Below are positions 18,284-27,155 of a DNA stretch of 64,000 bases, in pieces (positions within the stretch are counted from its first letter, which is position 1; every line of letters begins with the position of its first letter). Made by a program: the position numbers and the translations under genes. Below the pieces are notes generated by a model that did no database searches, was not told the DNA's origin, and saw nothing but the letters and a program-made list of their open reading frames with translations. The DNA lies in the NCBI GenBank assembly GCA_035758845.1, contig DASTVZ010000140.1, positions 1 through 64,000 of the forward strand. Direction: 5' to 3'. This stretch comes from JALZOC01 sp035758845 (GTDB taxonomy: Bacteria > Acidobacteriota > Vicinamibacteria > Vicinamibacterales > 2-12-FULL-66-21).

Positions 18284-18729
18284 AGGGTTGCTTTCGGCGC
18301 GTCGGTTCGATTCGTCCGCCTCGCGAGCATCCATGACCCAGCGAACCCGATGACCGTGGCGACCAGGATCGAGACCACGGTGACGATCGCGAACAGCACG
18401 TATCCGAGCGCGATCATGTCTCCACCGGTCGGCACGAGACCCGTGATTATCGGGATATAGAACAGTGCAGACGCGACGAAGAGAACTCCGGCAAGCACGC
18501 GGGCGACCTTGCTGGCGCGCGGCGAGCGCCAGGGCAGCCACAGCGCTGCCGCCACCAAATTCGGAATTACCTGGGCGCCGAACACGATCGTTTGAAGCAG
18601 ATAAAAACGCGAGCCGGGCTGCGTCGCGGCCACAAGCGCGGGTGTGCCGATCGACAGCACCGCACTTCCGAGCAGGAAGTACAGCGTCTTCTGCTTCGTC
18701 CTGGTCCAGAAGCGGGATTCGCTAGCCAT
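18280..18729 (-). CDS. Small integral membrane protein, unknown function
   Basis: A 149-residue protein with four predicted membrane helices (about 15-35, 43-66, 75-97 and 105-130) and a basic C-terminal tail (LARRTNRTDAPKATL). No family is recognised. It is the middle gene of a three-gene minus-strand unit: three bases separate it from the DUF2214-like gene and its stop overlaps the GrpB start. The tight coupling suggests co-expression, but the three proteins do not suggest a common pathway. Confidence 0.72.
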   Translation of the reverse strand: MASESRFWTRTKQKTLYFLLGSAVLSIGTPALVAATQPGSRFYLLQTIVFGAQVIPNLVAAALWLPWRSPRASKVARVLAGVLFVASALFYIPIITGLVPTGGDMIALGYVLFAIVTVVSILVATVIGFAGSWMLARRTNRTDAPKATL

Positions 18730-18732
18730 ATC

Positions 18733-19182
18733 TCAGTACCAGAACCCGCGCGCGAGCGCGGTGGCGGCGAACACCATCAGGATGACGAGAACTGCTTGAA
18801 CCTGGCTAATGCGCGCGAGAACTGGCGCTGCCGCCATATTCACCGAATTGCGTCGGCGTATGGCGACGCGCCATCCGATGAGGGCGGTCATCGGCGCAAC
18901 CTCGAGAAGCAGAATCAGCGCAAGCAGGCCCATCTTCATGTAGAACATCCGATTGTTCACGTAGTACTGTGTGCCTTTCTCGAGTCCTCCGAACGCACGC
19001 CAAACGCCGGTGACGATCCAGAGCACAGCGGCCAATCCCCACAAGTTGTCGGCGATGAAAACTCGAGCGAGGTCACTGGTGTTGCGCGCTCGAATCAATC
19101 CTCGGCCACGTGCCCAGACGGCGCCGAGGCCGAGCGGAAGCGCGAGAAGATGAAGGCTCGCGACGATCCAGCGCAAGATCAT
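18733..19182 (-). CDS. DUF2214 family membrane protein
   Basis: A 149-residue membrane protein with four helices. The pattern ILRWIVASLHLLALPLGLGA, then WGLAAVLWIVTGVWRAFGGLEKG and YYVNNRMFYMKMGLLALILL matches DUF2214, a family of unknown function with a conserved His in the first helix. The frame is open upstream to 19488, but ATG 19182 gives the family N-terminus and lies between convergent-looking shadow codons. First gene of a three-gene unit divergent from ada. Confidence 0.8.
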   Translation of the reverse strand: MILRWIVASLHLLALPLGLGAVWARGRGLIRARNTSDLARVFIADNLWGLAAVLWIVTGVWRAFGGLEKGTQYYVNNRMFYMKMGLLALILLLEVAPMTALIGWRVAIRRRNSVNMAAAPVLARISQVQAVLVILMVFAATALARGFWY

Positions 19183-19310
19183 AAGGAACGCCCTTGCTGA
19201 AGACCCGCCGGCGAAATGGTAACGCGAATCGATTCGCACCGGGCAATACTGAGAGTTGCCTGTCCATTTTCCGGTAGCGCACAATCTATCGGTGCCCGTA
19301 TTCTGACCGC

Positions 19311-20354
19311 ATGATGCTGATGCCCACTCCCGCCGAGATGTACCGCGCCCTCGTGGAGCGCGATCGCTCGTTTGAAGGCCTGTTCTTCGCCTGTGTGCGC
19401 ACAACCGGGATCTTCTGCCGCCCGACCTGCAGCGCGCGAAAGCCGAAGCCCGAGAATGTCGAGTATGCGTCAACGATACAGGACGCACTTCACCGCGGCT
19501 ATCGTCCGTGCCGGATCTGCGATCCCATGTCGTCGGCGACGTCGGCTCCGAACTGGCTCGCGCCGCTCGTCGATGAAATGCTCCGCAACCCTGACATCCG
19601 ACTGCGTGATGAGGACTTGCGTCAGCGGGGACTGGATCCGGTTCAAGTTCGACGGACGTTCAAGCGCAGCTTTGGAATGACGTTCCAGGCGTACCAGCGC
19701 GCCTGCCGGCTGGGTACCGCCATGCGTGCCTTGCATGAGGGAGCTTCCACCCTCGACGCCGGGCTCGATGCGGGCTTCGAATCCGACAGCGGATTCCGCG
19801 ACGCGTTTGCGAGAGTGTTCGGCGAAACCCCCGGCGACGCGCGTGACACGACGCTCCTGACAGCGGCGTGGATTGAAACACCGCTCGGCCCGATGCTCGC
19901 GATCGCCGGTGACCGCGAACTCGAGCTACTCGAGTTCGTGGATCGCCGTGCCCTCGAAACCGAGCTTCGCGAGCTGCGGCGATCGCTCGGCGGCCCAATC
20001 GTTCCCGGCGATCACCCGGTCCTTCGTCAGACGCGCAAGGAGCTCTCGGAGTACTTCGCCGGCACCCGGCGCGAATTCACGATGCCGTTGAAGCAACGCG
20101 GCTCGGAATTCCAGTTGAAAGCCTGGCGTGCGCTCTGCCGCATCCCTTACGGCGAGACGCGAAGCTACTCAGACATGGCGCGCGAAGTCGGGTCTCCAGC
20201 GGCAGTCAGAGCCATCGGCCGCGTCAACGGCCAGAACCGCATCGCGATCATCGTCCCGTGCCATCGCGTGATTCGCTCCGACGGCACGCTCTGCGGTTAC
20301 GGCGGAGGGCGGTGGCGGAAGCAGTGGCTTCTGGAGCATGAACAGAATCGCTGA
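19311..20354 (+). CDS. ada: Ada: bifunctional transcriptional activator / O6-methylguanine-DNA methyltransferase
   Basis: A 347-residue Ada protein. N-terminal zinc site Cys36, Cys40, Cys67 and Cys70 repairs methylphosphotriesters (Cys36 is the expected acceptor) and switches the protein into an activator. An AraC-type helix-turn-helix follows (about 100-175, VRRTFKRSFGMTFQAYQR and LDAGLDAGFESDSGFRDAF), then the methyltransferase domain with acceptor Cys317 in the PCHRV motif. No alkA or alkB is next to it. Autoregulation is expected from family knowledge. It is followed four bases later by the left end of the IS110-type element. Confidence 0.95.
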   Translation: MMLMPTPAEMYRALVERDRSFEGLFFACVRTTGIFCRPTCSARKPKPENVEYASTIQDALHRGYRPCRICDPMSSATSAPNWLAPLVDEMLRNPDIRLRDEDLRQRGLDPVQVRRTFKRSFGMTFQAYQRACRLGTAMRALHEGASTLDAGLDAGFESDSGFRDAFARVFGETPGDARDTTLLTAAWIETPLGPMLAIAGDRELELLEFVDRRALETELRELRRSLGGPIVPGDHPVLRQTRKELSEYFAGTRREFTMPLKQRGSEFQLKAWRALCRIPYGETRSYSDMAREVGSPAAVRAIGRVNGQNRIAIIVPCHRVIRSDGTLCGYGGGRWRKQWLLEHEQNR

Positions 20355-20357
20355 TCA

Positions 20358-20378
20358 CTAGAACTGGTTTCAAAACCG
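20358..20378. repeat. Left inverted repeat of the IS110-type element
   Basis: Starts with CTAG four bases after the ada stop codon; pairs with 22094-22114. The 20379-20600 stretch after it is GC-rich (CGCGCGCCGGGGACCCCGGC can fold on itself) and is a candidate bridge-RNA region. Confidence 0.75.
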
Positions 20379-20600
20379 ATAGCGGGTGGCCGCGAACGGG
20401 GCGCCCCTCCACCCCAGCGCGCAGCAAACGCGCGCCGGGGACCCCGGCCGCGGCCCGCCGCAGCGCCGTCTCCCGTGACAGGGCTTGTCGGCGCGAGGAG
20501 GCCGTGGGGCTGTTCGCGGACAGATCCTATGAACGCAGCACGAGTCGCCGCAGTTAAGCTCTTCGCAAGCTTCTGACGAGGAAGCAGACAAGGAGGAGCT

Positions 20601-21737
20601 ATGACCGCGACGACCCGTTCCGCAGAGTCTACTTCAGTCATGACCGCCACACTGTTTGTCGCCCTCGAGTTGGGCAGCCGGCGATGGAAGCTGGCGTTTG
20701 CGATCGCGCGTGGCGATCGGCCGAGGACGCGCACCATCGTGGCCAGCGATCTGCCAACGTTGTGGCAGGAGATCGCCACGGCGAAGCCGCGCGTCGGCCT
20801 CGATCCGGATGCGCCCGTGCGGAGCTGCTACGAAGCGGGACGCGACGGCTTCTGGCTGCATCGTGCGCTGGTCGCCCAGGGCATCGTGAATGTCGTCGTC
20901 GATCCGGCCAGTATTGCGGTCGACCGCCGGCGCCGTCGCGCCAAGACCGATCGACTGGATGCGCCGGCGCTGGTCACGCAGCTGATGAACGCGACGGCGG
21001 GCGATCGGCGCGGCGGGCGCGAGGTCCGTGTCCCCTCGCTGGATGCGGAAGCCGATCGGCAATTGCAACGCGAATGGGATGCGGTCCTGGAAGATCGGAA
21101 GCGGCTGCGCAATCGGATGCAGGGGTTGCTGGTGACGCAAGGGGTCGGGCGTTCGCTCGCGCTCGGTTTCCCCGCGCGCCTTGAGCGGGCGCGGCTGTGG
21201 GATGGCAAGGGTCTGGCCCCGGCGTTGGTGAGCCGTCTCACGCGTGACTGGATGCAACTCCGCCAGGTCGAGGCGCGTCTGAACGTGCTCCGGCGCGCCC
21301 GCCGCGCCCGCATCCAGGCCAGTGATCGGATCGGCGAGCAAACGCGACACCTGCTCAAGCTGCGGGCGATCGGCAGCACGGGTGCGCTGACCCTGACGAC
21401 CGAGCTCTTCACCTGGCGAGCGTTTCGCAACGGGCGCCAACTCGGCGCGATCGTCGGCCTCGTGCCGACGCCATTTCGCAGTGATCAGACGATCCGTGAA
21501 CGGGGCATCAGCGGCACCGGCAATCGCCGGTTGCGCGCCCTGATGGTGGAATTGGCGTCGGGCTGGCTGCGGTGGCAACCGACCAGTGCGCTGACGCGTT
21601 GGTTTACCGCCCGCGTCGGCGACCACCCGCGCGCCCGCCGGATCGGGATTGTCGCGGTGGCGCGCAAACTGTTGATCGCGTTGTGGCGGTATGTTGAACA
21701 CGGGATCGTGCCGGAGGGGGCGGTGCTGCGCGCCTAA
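20601..21737 (+). CDS. IS110 family transposase (DEDD/serine)
   Basis: A 378-residue transposase. The N-terminal RuvC-like DEDD domain shows CYEAGRDGFWLHRAL and RAKTDRLDAPALV; the usual first Asp of the family is Glu here (VALELGSRRWKL), which seems to be characteristic of a subgroup. The C-terminal domain has GLVPTPFRSDQTIRERGISG and TGNRRLRALMVEL, containing the catalytic Ser. Start ATG 20601 follows AAGGAGGAG at ideal spacing. The frame is intact, so the element may be active. Confidence 0.93.
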   Translation: MTATTRSAESTSVMTATLFVALELGSRRWKLAFAIARGDRPRTRTIVASDLPTLWQEIATAKPRVGLDPDAPVRSCYEAGRDGFWLHRALVAQGIVNVVVDPASIAVDRRRRRAKTDRLDAPALVTQLMNATAGDRRGGREVRVPSLDAEADRQLQREWDAVLEDRKRLRNRMQGLLVTQGVGRSLALGFPARLERARLWDGKGLAPALVSRLTRDWMQLRQVEARLNVLRRARRARIQASDRIGEQTRHLLKLRAIGSTGALTLTTELFTWRAFRNGRQLGAIVGLVPTPFRSDQTIRERGISGTGNRRLRALMVELASGWLRWQPTSALTRWFTARVGDHPRARRIGIVAVARKLLIALWRYVEHGIVPEGAVLRA

Positions 21738-22093
21738 GTGCGTCGCGGCATCGCTCCCTTCGAACACTCCGAGCTGGTGCGCGCTGCTCGCCGCGGGTCC
21801 GGGTGGCCACCAACCACCGGCGGACAGATGGAGCGGCGCGCGCCACAGTCGTCCTGCGTTGTAAACGTACGAAGGATAGGGTGCTGGCGAACACAAACGC
21901 CACACGGATAGAAGGTGGTGCAACGAGGCGTGACTCGTCCGTCCACCACGACTGGCCAGCTCGCAGCGGCGATGCCTTATTCGGCGGCCGCCTCCGCGAC
22001 CCTCTTGGCTACTGAGAGGGCCGCTCCGGCGGCGTGTGTTTAGACGCATGGAGCTTGACACGGGACCTCTCATAGAAGGACCCGCGCCTGACA
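21738..22093. other. Right non-coding region of the IS110-type element
   Basis: About 355 bases without a convincing gene. Several short inverted repeats are visible (for example GGTGGCCACCAACCACC near 21803 and CTCTTGGCTACTGAGAGGG near 22003). A bridge RNA may come from here or from the left end; the sequence alone does not decide. Confidence 0.4.
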
Positions 22094-22114
22094 CGGTCTT
22101 GAAACCAGTCCTAG
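22094..22114. repeat. Right inverted repeat of the IS110-type element
   Basis: CGGTCTTGAAACCAGTCCTAG, inverted relative to 20358-20378. The TAG stop codon of the phzF-like gene (22113-22111) lies inside it. Confidence 0.75.
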
Positions 22115-23019
22115 GCAGTGTTCAATTCGCCGTGTCCAACCAATACTGAACGGCCACCTACGCGCACGCGCGTGATCGCGCCCTTGTCGCTCTCGATCGA
22201 GATGTGAATGCGGCTCGGGCGCTTCATCAGCACGCCTTGCAGGCTCAGGATGTTCTTCGCGGCGTCCGGGCTCACGATCTTGTATTGGAGCAGGTAACAC
22301 CCGAGCGGTCCGCTGGCACCGCCAGTCGCCGGGTCCTCGGCAATTCCAAATGCGGCAGCGAGCATCCGGCTGTAAACCGTCTGGGCCGCTCCAGCGTCCT
22401 GCTTGCCCTCGGTGGTGAAGAAGAACGTCGGAAGTTCCTCGATGCCGCTCTCGCGATAGCAACCAGCCAGGGCCTTACGATCGATCGAGACCGAATCGAC
22501 GGCGGCGCGCGACCGAAGCGCCACGAACACGAACGGCACGCCGCACGACACGACCTGCGCCGGGAGATCTCCCGCGAAATCCGATTCGCCGACGCCAATT
22601 GCGCCCGCAAGCGCCTCCCGCTCGCGAACGATGCCACCGAACTTCGGCAATTGCTGGGTCATCCACGCAAACGACAGCGCGCCCTCTTTCCACTCGAGGG
22701 CAACAGGCGTCGGTCCCACCCCCAATTCGAAGACGAAATCGGTGCGCCCGCGAGCGATCGTTCCCTCCGCGGCGAGCGCGAACGTCGATCCGATCGTTGG
22801 ATGGCCTGCCATCGGTAGCTCCTCGCCGGGCGTGAAGATGCGCATCTTCACATCGCCGCCGCGCTCCGCCGGCAAAATAAAGGTGCACTCGGAGAAATTC
22901 ATCTCGCGCGTGATGGTTTGCATCTTCGCGGTGTCGAGGCCGGCTGGTTCAGGGAATACGGCCAACTGGTTCCCTTCGAAAGGAGTGTCGGTGAAGACGT
23001 CGAGGTGGAGATAGCGCAT
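22111..23019 (-). CDS. PhzF family isomerase/epimerase-like protein
   Basis: A 302-residue protein with the two-domain PhzF/diaminopimelate-epimerase fold. The catalytic Glu44 (NFSECTFIL) and the DPATGGASGPLGCYL signature (about 230-245) are present. PhzF itself isomerises trans-2,3-dihydro-3-hydroxyanthranilate, but most family members outside phenazine clusters have unknown substrates; no phenazine genes are nearby. The stop codon TAG lies inside the right inverted repeat of the IS element, so the last residues (NTA) may differ from the ancestral end. Start ATG 23019 gives MRYLHLDVFTDTPFEGNQLA, the family start. Confidence 0.9.
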   Translation of the reverse strand: MRYLHLDVFTDTPFEGNQLAVFPEPAGLDTAKMQTITREMNFSECTFILPAERGGDVKMRIFTPGEELPMAGHPTIGSTFALAAEGTIARGRTDFVFELGVGPTPVALEWKEGALSFAWMTQQLPKFGGIVREREALAGAIGVGESDFAGDLPAQVVSCGVPFVFVALRSRAAVDSVSIDRKALAGCYRESGIEELPTFFFTTEGKQDAGAAQTVYSRMLAAAFGIAEDPATGGASGPLGCYLLQYKIVSPDAAKNILSLQGVLMKRPSRIHISIESDKGAITRVRVGGRSVLVGHGELNTA

Positions 23020-23092
23020 AGAGAACGACGATTCCAGACTTCTCTACGAAGAACAAGGTGCATTCGGCGAATGGTCACAGTTCGCTAGTTTT

Positions 23093-23125
23093 TGTTCTCC
23101 CTTCTCCCTTCTCCTTTCCCATCTC
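23093..23125. repeat. Heptamer array K7, TTCTCCC, single arm
   Basis: TTCTCCC, TTCTCCC, TTCTCCT, TTCCC in the spacer between the divergent phzF-like and topoisomerase A genes. No inverted partner arm is obvious. Confidence 0.55.
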
Positions 23126-23205
23126 TTTCGACGTGATCGCAGCGCCACAGTGAATGCTGTTGATTGAGAGTAAGATCTCCGATCGATCCCAACGGAGGAT
23201 TTAGC

Positions 23206-25593
23206 GTGGCGAAACGCGGAAAGAAAGAACCATCGCTCTTCGATGCCGATGGTGGAGCTCTGGTTGATACCCGAGGGCCGAGTGGCCCGAATGACCCCGA
23301 AGCAGTCCCCCTTCACGAAGCTGCCCAAACCCGGTATCTCAATTACGCGCTCTCGGTCATCACCTCGCGTGCGCTCCCCGATGTCCGCGATGGTTTGAAG
23401 CCGGTGCAGCGCCGCATCCTCTATACGATGTGGCAGCAGAACCTCACGGCAGATGCGAAGCATCGGAAGTGCGCGAAAGTCGTGGGCGACGTGATGGGGA
23501 ACTATCATCCGCACGGCGACTCGGCGTTGTACGAGACGCTCGTTCGAATGGCGCAGCCGTTTTCTCTGCGCTACCCGCTCATCGATGGCTCTGGGAACTT
23601 CGGGTCGCTTGACGGCGACAGCGCCGCAGCCATGCGGTACACCGAATGCCGCCTCGCACGGATCAGCGACGAGTTGCTGACCGAGATCGATCAAGCGACC
23701 GTGCCGTTTCGCCCGAACTACGACGGCACGCGGACCGAGCCGGTCGTGCTGCCATCACGGATTCCGAACCTACTGATCAACGGCGCCACCGGGATCGCCG
23801 TCGGCATGGCGACCAACATTCCTCCGCACAATCTCAATGAGATCTGCACGGCGCTCATCAAGCTCCTCGGTGATGCCGATTTGAGCAGCGTGCAGTTGTG
23901 CCGCTACGTGAAAGGGCCCGACTTTCCGACCGGCGGGCAGATGCTGAATTCGCCGGCGGAATTGAAGGAGATCTACAAAACAGGATCCGGCGCGATTCGT
24001 TTGCGCGCAACCTGGGAGGAAGGGCCGGTTACCCGAGGCGGCAAGACCATCTACATCACCAGCGTTCCCTACACGGTCAACAAGGCGACCCTTGTCGAGC
24101 GCATCGCCGACGTGGCATTGAGCCGAAAGTTGCCACCGCTTGTCGACGTCAAGGATCTGTCGACTGATGATGTGCGGATTGCGCTCGAATTGAAGAAGGA
24201 CGCCGACGAGAAGATGGTCATGGCGTATCTCTTCAAGCACACGCCGCTCCAGACCAGCTTCATCGTCAATCTCACGTGTCTGATCCCGACGGAAAACCCC
24301 GAGGTCGGTCGGCCCGAGCGCCTCGATCTCCATTCCATGCTCTGGCACTTCCTCCACTTCCGGCTCGATGTCGTCACCAAGCGACTGGAACACGAGCTGG
24401 CGTCGATCAAGAAGCGCGTCCACATTCTCGAGGGCTTCGAGAAGGTCTTTGATGCGCTCGACGATATCCTGAAGATCGTCCGCAAGTCGGAAGGAAAGGC
24501 GGATGCGGCTCAGCAGATCATCAAACGCTTCGGCCTGGACGCGGAACAGACCGATGCGATTCTCGAACTCAAAATCTATCGACTTGCGAGGCTGGAGATC
24601 CTGCTCATCCGCAAGGAACTCGAGGATCGCCGCCGCCGCGTTCGGCAAATCAACACGCTGCTCAGAGACGAAGGCAGCCGCTGGGACATCGTCAGAGTCG
24701 AGATTGAGGAGGTACAGAAGAAGTACGGCGATGCGCGACGAACGAGCATCGCCAGCGATGAGGGTGAGGCCGAGTACTCCGCCGAAGACTTCATCGTCGA
24801 AGAAGACAACGTCGTGCTCGTGTCTCGTGACGGCTGGGTGAAGCGGCAGAAGGAAGTGAAGGACGTAGCCGCGACGCGCGTCCGTGAGGGGGACACGGTG
24901 ATGGCCGTGCTGCCCGGCAGCACCCGCGCATCGGTTGCGTTCTTCAGCAACTTTGGCGTCGCATACACGTCGAGAATCACCGATATTCCCGCATCGACCG
25001 GATACGGCGAACCGATTCAGCGTTTTTTCAAATTGAAAGATGGAGAGCGGATCGTGGCGGCGTTGAGCCTCGATCCGCGCGTCGCCGGAACTATCACCGC
25101 CGATAAAGAAGGCGACGTGCCGGACGTGCACGCGGTCGCGGTGACGAGCGACGGCTACAGCATGCGGTTTGGTCTCGCCCCTTTCGTCGAGCCAAGCACG
25201 CGAGCCGGCCGCCGCTTCGCGCGAGCTGCCGATGGCGCCGAGTTCGTTGGCGTGGCGCGAGTAACCGGTGACGAGATTCTGATTGCCGCGACGCGTGAAG
25301 CCCGCGCGATTCTGACCAAGGTGGAGGAAGTCAACTTCCTGTCGGGTCCGGGGCGCGGCGTGATTCTGATCAAGCTGACGTCCGATGCCGATCGCGTGCT
25401 GGGCTTCATCGCGTCGACCGGTGATCGCGACATCCTCACCGTTGAGACGAGCAGAGGGGCCGAGCAGACGATCAGCACCGGGAAGTACGAAGTCACGGGC
25501 CGTGGCGGGAAGGGACGGGAGCTGCTCCAGCGCGGTCAGTTCACGAAAATCGTGTGGCCCGTTCCCGACGCCCCACAGCCGCTATCAGAATAG
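23206..25593 (+). CDS. parC: DNA topoisomerase IV/gyrase subunit A
   Basis: A 795-residue type IIA topoisomerase A subunit that cuts and rejoins DNA. The winged-helix region (AQTRYLNYALSVITSRALPD, then KVVGDVMGNYHPHGDSALYE) and the active-site Tyr145 (AAMRYTECRL) are visible, followed by the tower, coiled coil and a C-terminal beta-pinwheel (from about 520). The quinolone-site pair is Ser106 and Glu110, as in ParC. Only a diverged GRGGKGRE motif near the end recalls the GyrA box, so ParC is preferred to GyrA but not proven. Start GTG 23206 follows GGAGGA at good spacing. Its likely partner is the B subunit at 31492. Confidence 0.9.
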   Translation: MAKRGKKEPSLFDADGGALVDTRGPSGPNDPEAVPLHEAAQTRYLNYALSVITSRALPDVRDGLKPVQRRILYTMWQQNLTADAKHRKCAKVVGDVMGNYHPHGDSALYETLVRMAQPFSLRYPLIDGSGNFGSLDGDSAAAMRYTECRLARISDELLTEIDQATVPFRPNYDGTRTEPVVLPSRIPNLLINGATGIAVGMATNIPPHNLNEICTALIKLLGDADLSSVQLCRYVKGPDFPTGGQMLNSPAELKEIYKTGSGAIRLRATWEEGPVTRGGKTIYITSVPYTVNKATLVERIADVALSRKLPPLVDVKDLSTDDVRIALELKKDADEKMVMAYLFKHTPLQTSFIVNLTCLIPTENPEVGRPERLDLHSMLWHFLHFRLDVVTKRLEHELASIKKRVHILEGFEKVFDALDDILKIVRKSEGKADAAQQIIKRFGLDAEQTDAILELKIYRLARLEILLIRKELEDRRRRVRQINTLLRDEGSRWDIVRVEIEEVQKKYGDARRTSIASDEGEAEYSAEDFIVEEDNVVLVSRDGWVKRQKEVKDVAATRVREGDTVMAVLPGSTRASVAFFSNFGVAYTSRITDIPASTGYGEPIQRFFKLKDGERIVAALSLDPRVAGTITADKEGDVPDVHAVAVTSDGYSMRFGLAPFVEPSTRAGRRFARAADGAEFVGVARVTGDEILIAATREARAILTKVEEVNFLSGPGRGVILIKLTSDADRVLGFIASTGDRDILTVETSRGAEQTISTGKYEVTGRGGKGRELLQRGQFTKIVWPVPDAPQPLSE

Positions 25594-25607
25594 CGAGACA
25601 AGGCGAG

Positions 25608-27035
25608 ATGATTCTCCAGGCGTTGATTGCGCTTGCCGTCACATTCGCCGCTGCCGCGGCCGATCCGGCGGGCGAGTGGGCGAGGTTCCGCGGCCCGAAC
25701 GGCTCGGGGGTTGCGGAGGTCGGCGCTCTTCCGGGGGAATTTGGTCCGACGCGAAACCTGATTTGGAAGGCCGATCTTCCGCCGGGGTATTCGTCGCCGA
25801 TCATCTACGGCAACCGAATCTTTCTGACCGGTGTTCGCGATCGACGTCTGATCAGCTTTGCCGTCGATCGTTCGAGCGGTAAGGTGTTGTGGGAACGGGA
25901 AGCGCCGCGCAGCCGTCAGGAGAAACTCGATCCGCGGAACCATGCAGCGTCGCCATCGGCTGCGACCGACGGTGAACGAGTGTTTTTCTTCTTCGCCGAT
26001 TACGGCTTGCTGGCCTACGACGTCAATGGCAAGGAGCTCTGGCGCCGGCCTCTCGGTCCCTTCAACAACATTTACGGCATGGGAGCATCGCCAATCGTCG
26101 TGGACGATGTGGTGGTGCTGACGTGCGATCAGAGCATCGGCTCCTTCATTGCCGCATTCGACAAGAAAGACGGCCGAGAGAGATGGCGCACGCCGCGGGT
26201 CGAAGCGCGAAGCGGCCATTCAACCCCTGTCGTCTACACGCCGGCGGGCGGACGGCCTCAGATCGTCGTTCCCGGTTCCTTTCTCCTGTCTGCATACGAT
26301 CCGCGAGACGGCCGACGATTGTGGTGGGTCGGGGGGCTTTCGTTCGAGTTGAAGTCGACTCCTGTGATCAGCGGCGACACGCTCTACATCAACGGCTTCG
26401 GGTCGCCGGAGAACCAGCCGGGCGCGATGATTGCCGTGACGCCAACCAGGGAGGTGTTTGCTTCCCGCGACGCCGACAAAGACGGCAAGCTGACGCGCGA
26501 CGAGCTTCCGACGTCGCACGCGCGGGACTCGCTTCCATTTTTCGATTTGAACGGCGACAAGACGATCGATCGGACGGAGTGGGACTACTACAAGGCGGCG
26601 ATGGAATCCGAGAACGGGATGCTCGCGATCAAGCTCGGCGGCTCGGGCGACATGACCGCGACAGCGGTGCGCTGGCGCTATCAGCGAGGGATTCCGCAAT
26701 TGCCGTCGCCACTGCTCTACCAGCACGCTTTGTACATGGTGAATGATGCGGGCGGCCTGGTGACCGTTCTGAATCCGGAGTCTGGCGCTCTCGTTGTCCA
26801 AGGGCGCCTCAAAGTGCCGAGCGACCGATACTACGCGTCGCCGGTCGCTGGCGACGGGAAGGTCTACATTGCCAGCGAGAGCGGAAAGGTCGTTGTCCTG
26901 CCACCGGGCGGTGGTCTCGATGCGCTTGCGGTCAACGACCTCCAGGACAGCATCTACGCGACCCCCGCGCTGGTCGACAAACGGATCTACATTCGGACAT
27001 TGAATTCTCTTTATTGCTTCGGATTGTCGCAGTAA
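25608..27035 (+). CDS. Secreted PQQ-like beta-propeller protein with EF-hand-like loops
   Basis: A 475-residue exported protein: short signal peptide (LQALIALAVTFAAAAA), then repeated propeller blades (for example ISFAVDRSSGKVLWERE, LAYDVNGKELWRRPLG, AAFDKKDGRERWRTPR). Between blades, at about residues 300-345, are two calcium-loop-like segments, DADKDGKLTRDE and DLNGDKTIDRTE, which match EF-hand loops. Such proteins are related to PQQ alcohol dehydrogenases and BamB but lack their catalytic set, so an enzymatic role is doubtful. It starts 14 bases after the topoisomerase gene and probably shares its transcript. The stop codon opens array K8. Confidence 0.85.
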   Translation: MILQALIALAVTFAAAAADPAGEWARFRGPNGSGVAEVGALPGEFGPTRNLIWKADLPPGYSSPIIYGNRIFLTGVRDRRLISFAVDRSSGKVLWEREAPRSRQEKLDPRNHAASPSAATDGERVFFFFADYGLLAYDVNGKELWRRPLGPFNNIYGMGASPIVVDDVVVLTCDQSIGSFIAAFDKKDGRERWRTPRVEARSGHSTPVVYTPAGGRPQIVVPGSFLLSAYDPRDGRRLWWVGGLSFELKSTPVISGDTLYINGFGSPENQPGAMIAVTPTREVFASRDADKDGKLTRDELPTSHARDSLPFFDLNGDKTIDRTEWDYYKAAMESENGMLAIKLGGSGDMTATAVRWRYQRGIPQLPSPLLYQHALYMVNDAGGLVTVLNPESGALVVQGRLKVPSDRYYASPVAGDGKVYIASESGKVVVLPPGGGLDALAVNDLQDSIYATPALVDKRIYIRTLNSLYCFGLSQ

Positions 27036-27112
27036 GAGGAAACGGGAAACACGGAACAAGCGTCTCCGTGTTGATCGTGTTCCGTGTCCTCCGTCACCTC
27101 CGTGATCGTTCC
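27036..27112. repeat. Inverted heptamer array K8, GGGAAAC/ACGGAAC
   Basis: The TAA stop of the propeller gene runs into GAGGAAAC, GGGAAAC, ACGGAAC; the opposite arm is TCCGTGT, TGATCGTGT, TCCGTGT, CCTCCGT. The arms are inverted (GGAACACGG-type pairing) and fill the spacer before sucA. Confidence 0.6.
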
Positions 27113-27155
27113 GGCTGGGCCCGGCGCTCGTTGCATGGGTTACGATTAGAAAGAT

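Larger units (their letters stand above)
20358..22114 (+). mobile_element. IS110-family insertion sequence with near-terminal inverted repeats
   Basis: Element of about 1757 bp between the convergent ada and phzF-like genes. Ends: CTAGAACTGGTTTCAAAACC(G) at 20358-20378 and the inverted copy CGGTCTTGAAACCAGTCCTAG at 22094-22114, 19 of 21 bases matching. It carries one transposase gene, 240 bases of left non-coding DNA and about 355 bases of right non-coding DNA. In this family such regions encode the bridge (seek) RNA that selects target and donor. No direct target duplication is seen, as expected for IS110. Confidence 0.8.

Noticed and set aside
20634..22094. A 486-codon open frame on the minus strand across the IS110 transposase
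   Set aside because: It is the antisense shadow of the transposase in GC-rich DNA: Arg/Ala/Gly-rich, no domain, no ribosome-binding site, and it overlaps a gene with clear family motifs.
22111..23019. Phenazine biosynthesis function for the PhzF-like gene
   Set aside because: No other phz genes are nearby and most PhzF-family proteins act on unknown substrates.
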